DNA of 64,000 nt from Microbotryomycetes sp. JL201. Its lineage: Eukaryota > Basidiomycota > Microbotryomycetes. Shown piece after piece: positions 60,625 to 64,000 of this stretch (position 1 is the first letter of the stretch; every line of letters starts with the position of its first letter). The notes under the pieces were generated by a model that made no database searches, was not told the DNA's origin, and saw nothing but the letters and a program-made list of their open reading frames with translations. The position numbers were made by a program, and so were the translations under genes. Location of the stretch: positions 1 to 64,000 of the forward strand of contig JAQYUZ010000030.1 of assembly GCA_033819885.1 (NCBI GenBank), in the 5' to 3' direction.

Positions 60625-63440
60625 TCAACTTCGCGTCGCATCTACTCTCAACTCGTACACGCCCCAGCCGACACCACCTTCATCGTCTCTTTTCGCCCTC
60701 AGTCGCACAAACTTCCACCCTCTCACGTCTTGACCTTGATCGCCCGTCATCACAGCTCTAGAACCCATCTCGATCCTACAAACGCTAATGTTGGTCTGTC
60801 GACGTTGACGTCGACGCAAATACCTCGAAAGCAAGTTGTGGCCGGCGAGCTGTAGCTCCCTATTGTTGGCGAGCCGAGATTCTACAGAGCTGAGCACTCG
60901 AGACAACGGAAAAGGAGAGTCTGGCATCGTGGACGACACGGACGTGCCGGAACACACTGGTCCGAAAACTTGTTGAGCCGGATGCTGTTCAGTCGATCAA
61001 AACAGTTTCAGTGGGCCGTACTGTCGGCTTCTTCAGAGTCACTCACCCATTTGTATCCGTCAAACGAAACTTCATATGCCACATTCTCAAGCACGGCCGC
61101 ATGATTCTCGAGCATGACGGTCACAGACACACGCGGGATCCAGTGCGCATCGATTGGCGCGAGCAAACTCAGTCCGATGTAATCGTTCATCCTGATGACT
61201 AGAGGCGGAAAGGAATTAGCTACAATACACTGCCCGCGCTGGTCATCCGCATGGTGTCATTCGGCTGCAGTCCACTTACTGTCCGGACTGCGAAACGCTG
61301 TCCGCTCGTCATCGTCAACGGCATGCGCATAAGGCCACTTGAGCGCCCAAGTTTCTTCCTCGTTGAACATTTCACCACCTTCAATCCACCCTCGCGCAAC
61401 CCAGCCGACTCTGTTTTCCCAGCTTTCAAGGTTGGCTACTTTGGTCGTTCCCGGAAACGGTACGCTGTCGGGCGGTGGCAGCAAGTTGATGTTGGTCAAA
61501 AACGTGCACGTGTCAGACAAGCATGGTGATCGTGCGTGATGGGCGTAAGGGTGAGGTTCAAGAGGAGGCAACGGGGTTTGTTTAAATCTGGTCACGTCCA
61601 CAAAGTCGGGCACTGTCGGCAAGATCGTAATGTCTGCCCAGCTCGGTGTCTTGAAACCAACGTGAGCAGAAAAGTTGCCGAGACCTTGATACTGTTGCCG
61701 AGACATCACATGCCCAGTCTGCGTCAATCGGGTCCAGAACGCTTGGACCGAGCCCGCTTGAACTTACAATGAAAGCCTTGTTGCGAGCGATACCGGCGCC
61801 GTCACTATGTCCGAACGGTGACGGCAATTGCATCAGACTGCTCGACATGACGTACGGTGGTTGGTTTTGGAACGTCGTGAACGCATTGTCGGCATGGCCG
61901 ATCAAGTCCCTGTCGAATCCGAGCGCCGTGATCGTTTCTAAATATCTGCGAACGCGCCGTTTCGATGCAAAAGCGCCCGTACCGACCCATGCAAAGCATG
62001 TATGCAAAGAAGATTCTGCAAAGTGGCGAGCCTGTCGCGTCAGTCACGCCAGCATAACACCCGAATCGAGTCCTGAATGTCATATGCGCGCACCAAAAAA
62101 GCACCACTCGAGGCCATACAAGGCTGCGACCTGAGGATTTGTATGAACGACAACAGGTCCTTCTGGGTCCCTGCTAAACTGGGAGTAGAGAGCTCGAATA
62201 GGTTGCACGAGCCAATCGTCGTCCTGGAAAAAGCAATGTGGCGTCGAAGCCTGAGCGCAAGCGAGGTACCGGGCCACGAACAACATGTTTCGCGGGGAAT
62301 TGTAGATGCGCAGCCGCGACGCAGGGCACCGGGACGCCTTGAACATCTGTGTGCCGCACGAGTGGCGTCAGTGATACCGTTGAACCATTGACAAGCAAGT
62401 TGAGCTTTACCTCTCTCGTGAGATGAATGTCCGGATTGTTGTTCCAAACCACGACCGTATCGAAAAACGTGTATTGACACAGAGACGCGACAATTACGAC
62501 GACATTGTCTGTCCTTTTCCAGTGCAACACGATGGCAGTGACATCTCGAGGCGCTTCGCCTTCGAGCACAACTCTGCTACGAGCGTTCCGTTCATCCTCA
62601 TTCGCGTACAAGTATACAGTGTGATCTGTTTTGGAGTTGACCAGGTCGATCTTGCGTTTCCAAAGCGAATCTGCGCCTGGCAACGGTCTCACAACCAAGC
62701 TCGTCTGCCGAGATCTTTTCGTGCGCGATTTGCCCAAGGACTCAAGCACCAGGAACGGGTCACGGCCGCTGATTTTCATATTCTGTGCCGGGTTGATATT
62801 CGCTGCCGGTCCGCTACTTGAAAAGAGCTCTCGCAAGCCGAGCAGGAGCAGAATGGCGACGACGGACCAGCCAGGCTTTCCCAAGCTCTTCCACATGCCT
62901 CTCCGCTTGCCTTTTCTCTTCATAGATAATGCCAAAGGCGACGAAGGGGCCATGAGAGGTGAAGACGGCGCTGCTCGCGTGTGACCCGTGAAAGCCGTCG
63001 CCAGGCTTGTCCAGGCTGCCAGCATTCTGCCGCTCAGCGTGTGATCGTATTGTCTTTTGTTTCTCGAGGTCGAGCTCGCTCGCGGATGCTGTCCTGACAA
63101 GGCCGGGGTCGTCATGCGTCTTGTGGCAAGTGGCGTTTGGGTCGCGCTCGCTGACGAGGCCGTGCCTGTCAGTTGCTGGAGCGTCTTCTTTGACTGTCTC
63201 CACCACGAGTTCCAATGTGTCGAGTGGTGCTTGTAAGTGCTTGTCGAGTCGTCGTCGTCATCGTCACCGGTCCCGCCGCCGTTCTCAACGTTGCGAGCAT
63301 GGTCTCGTTCGAATCGGTGCTCGTGTTGGTGTAGTGGGGTTGCAAAGTCGTGCTGCTGTGAGCCATTTGCGCGCGTGTACTCGTCCCTGTCTGGAATCGA
63401 GTGCATGCCGATCGATGCGCCTGATCTTGTTGTGGCCATG
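60625..63440 (-). CDS. Type II membrane glycosyltransferase-like protein with FQDDDW motif
   Basis: One membrane segment (about residues 189-203) follows a basic stretch (KRKGKRR), so the bulk is lumenal. The catalytic-type region has VTAIVLHWKRTDNVV, DTVVVWNNNPDI, LRIYNSPRNMLFVARYLAC and the metal-binding type CFFQDDDWLVQP, resembling GT64/exostosin-type GT-A folds and a group of fungal proteins of unknown substrate. Then FAWVGTGAFASKRRV and IGHADNAFTTFQNQPP. The C-terminal part has NDYIGLSLLAPIDAH and ends GWKFVRLRAKR and GWGVYELRVDA, like a discoidin or galactose-binding jelly roll. About five introns. Start at 63440 has a good ACCATGG context; an upstream exon cannot be excluded. Confidence 0.78.
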
Positions 63441-63948
63441 GTCGAGTGAGCATCAAGCGCGGGCGTGCTATACCTGTTTTCGCTGTGTTTCCTGCCATGC
63501 ACCTGTGTCTGCGGCTGAGGCAAGCTCGAGGTTGAAGCGTGTCGTTGCTCGGATGATTGCTGAGCGTGCAGCCATGTTGCGGAAGACGACGAGGTGTTTG
63601 CGGGTTGATTGACCAGCGGCGACGCAGGAACCGGACTGCTGTCGATCGGAACTGACAGGCGGCGTCAGCCACGCGAGTCTCCCGATGAAATAGAGGGTTA
63701 GCTGCTGCGAGTGTTGCGAGACTGACTGCCAATGTGCGACGACGAGTTGCGGTGCGAGCTCATCTTTGGCCGACAAGCAACGATCACGCTCTCGTTCACG
63801 CTCGAAGGACTGGTCCTAGACACGCTTCTGGCGGTCGCATCAACCTGTAAGCGAGCAGATTGGCGGGGCGGGCGAGTTGATCAAGAGACAGACGAGTGCA
63901 AGTGAGCCCGGTCCGAATCATTGATTTGCGTTTGACCACATCCCAACA
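63441..63948. other. Upstream region of the glycosyltransferase gene
   Basis: The minus-strand frame of the glycosyltransferase stays open to about 63523 (TQVHGRKHSENRY), and a short MSSHRNSSSHIG reading begins near 63762 with a GTCAGT donor, so an alternative first exon is possible. I could not join them in frame with confidence. Confidence 0.35.
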
Positions 63949-63964
63949 TGTCGGGCAGGCAAGG
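63949..63964 (+). CDS. Possible first exon of TMA7, cut by the window edge
   Basis: ATGTCGGGCAGGCAAG followed by GTCAGC reads MSGRQ plus one base, then a typical donor for this genome. Fungal TMA7 (translation machinery-associated, ribosome-binding) begins MSGRQGGKxKPLKAPKK and often has an early intron, so the fit is good but rests on 16 bases. The rest lies outside the window. Confidence 0.3.
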
Positions 63965-64000
63965 TCAGCTCGCGCTTTCGCCTGTCACAACCTTAAGCAG

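Overview
This window reads as nuclear DNA of an intron-rich, gene-dense basidiomycete fungus. The genes are single-copy fungal housekeeping genes (ALG9, RPT5, CWH43, NCS6, RFC5, UBC8, HEL2, PDA1, NUC1, COX5, GCN20, UBP3-like). Most are cut by many short introns (about 50-125 nt) with GTGAGY, GTCAGT or GTACGT donors and a CTGAC branch-point-like motif just before the 3' AG. Intergenic gaps are often under 300 bp. The intron density and donor style fit Pucciniomycotina (a Mixia-like genome) better than intron-poor smuts, but that placement is inference.

Left end, 1-7840: a retroelement graveyard. A minus-strand Ty1/Copia remnant (gag part, iMet-type primer site, LTR) runs off the left edge. It abuts a plus-strand chromodomain Ty3/Gypsy pol remnant with a 3' LTR. 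A second LTR, a partial LTR and a second copy of the Copia LTR follow. About 1.8 kb of CpG-poor, unassigned, repeat-like DNA comes next. CpG depletion continues into the 3' end of the first host gene, ALG9.

7841-26000: ALG9, PKA catalytic subunit and RPT5 (all minus); ATP18 and an SDR (plus); CWH43 (minus); then the head-to-tail plus-strand group NCS6, RFC5, UBC8. 26970-35585: a Ser-rich protein of unknown function, a PL14-like lyase-fold protein, a WGR-PARP that lacks its catalytic His, and importin alpha. 36051-48093: HEL2, PDA1, NUC1, COX5, GCN20. 48272-63440: a UBP3/USP10-like deubiquitinase; a divergently transcribed protein built of about seven dsRBD-like repeats; a GCK-type kinase; a membrane glutaredoxin; and a type II membrane glycosyltransferase. 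The last bases may hold the first exon of TMA7.

The genes are not one pathway. Themes are protein quality control (RPT5, UBC8, HEL2, UBP3-like), ER glycosylation and GPI anchors (ALG9, CWH43, the C-terminal glycosyltransferase), mitochondria (ATP18, COX5, PDA1, NUC1) and translation (NCS6, GCN20, HEL2). The most notable signals are the tandem dsRBD-like protein, an unusual number of GC-AG introns (six with strong donors, two inferred), 8-nt and 12-nt microexons, a His-less PARP, and an RPT5 C-terminus ending YFA. Exon joins were made by eye from conserved protein motifs, so exact boundaries away from those motifs are less sure.
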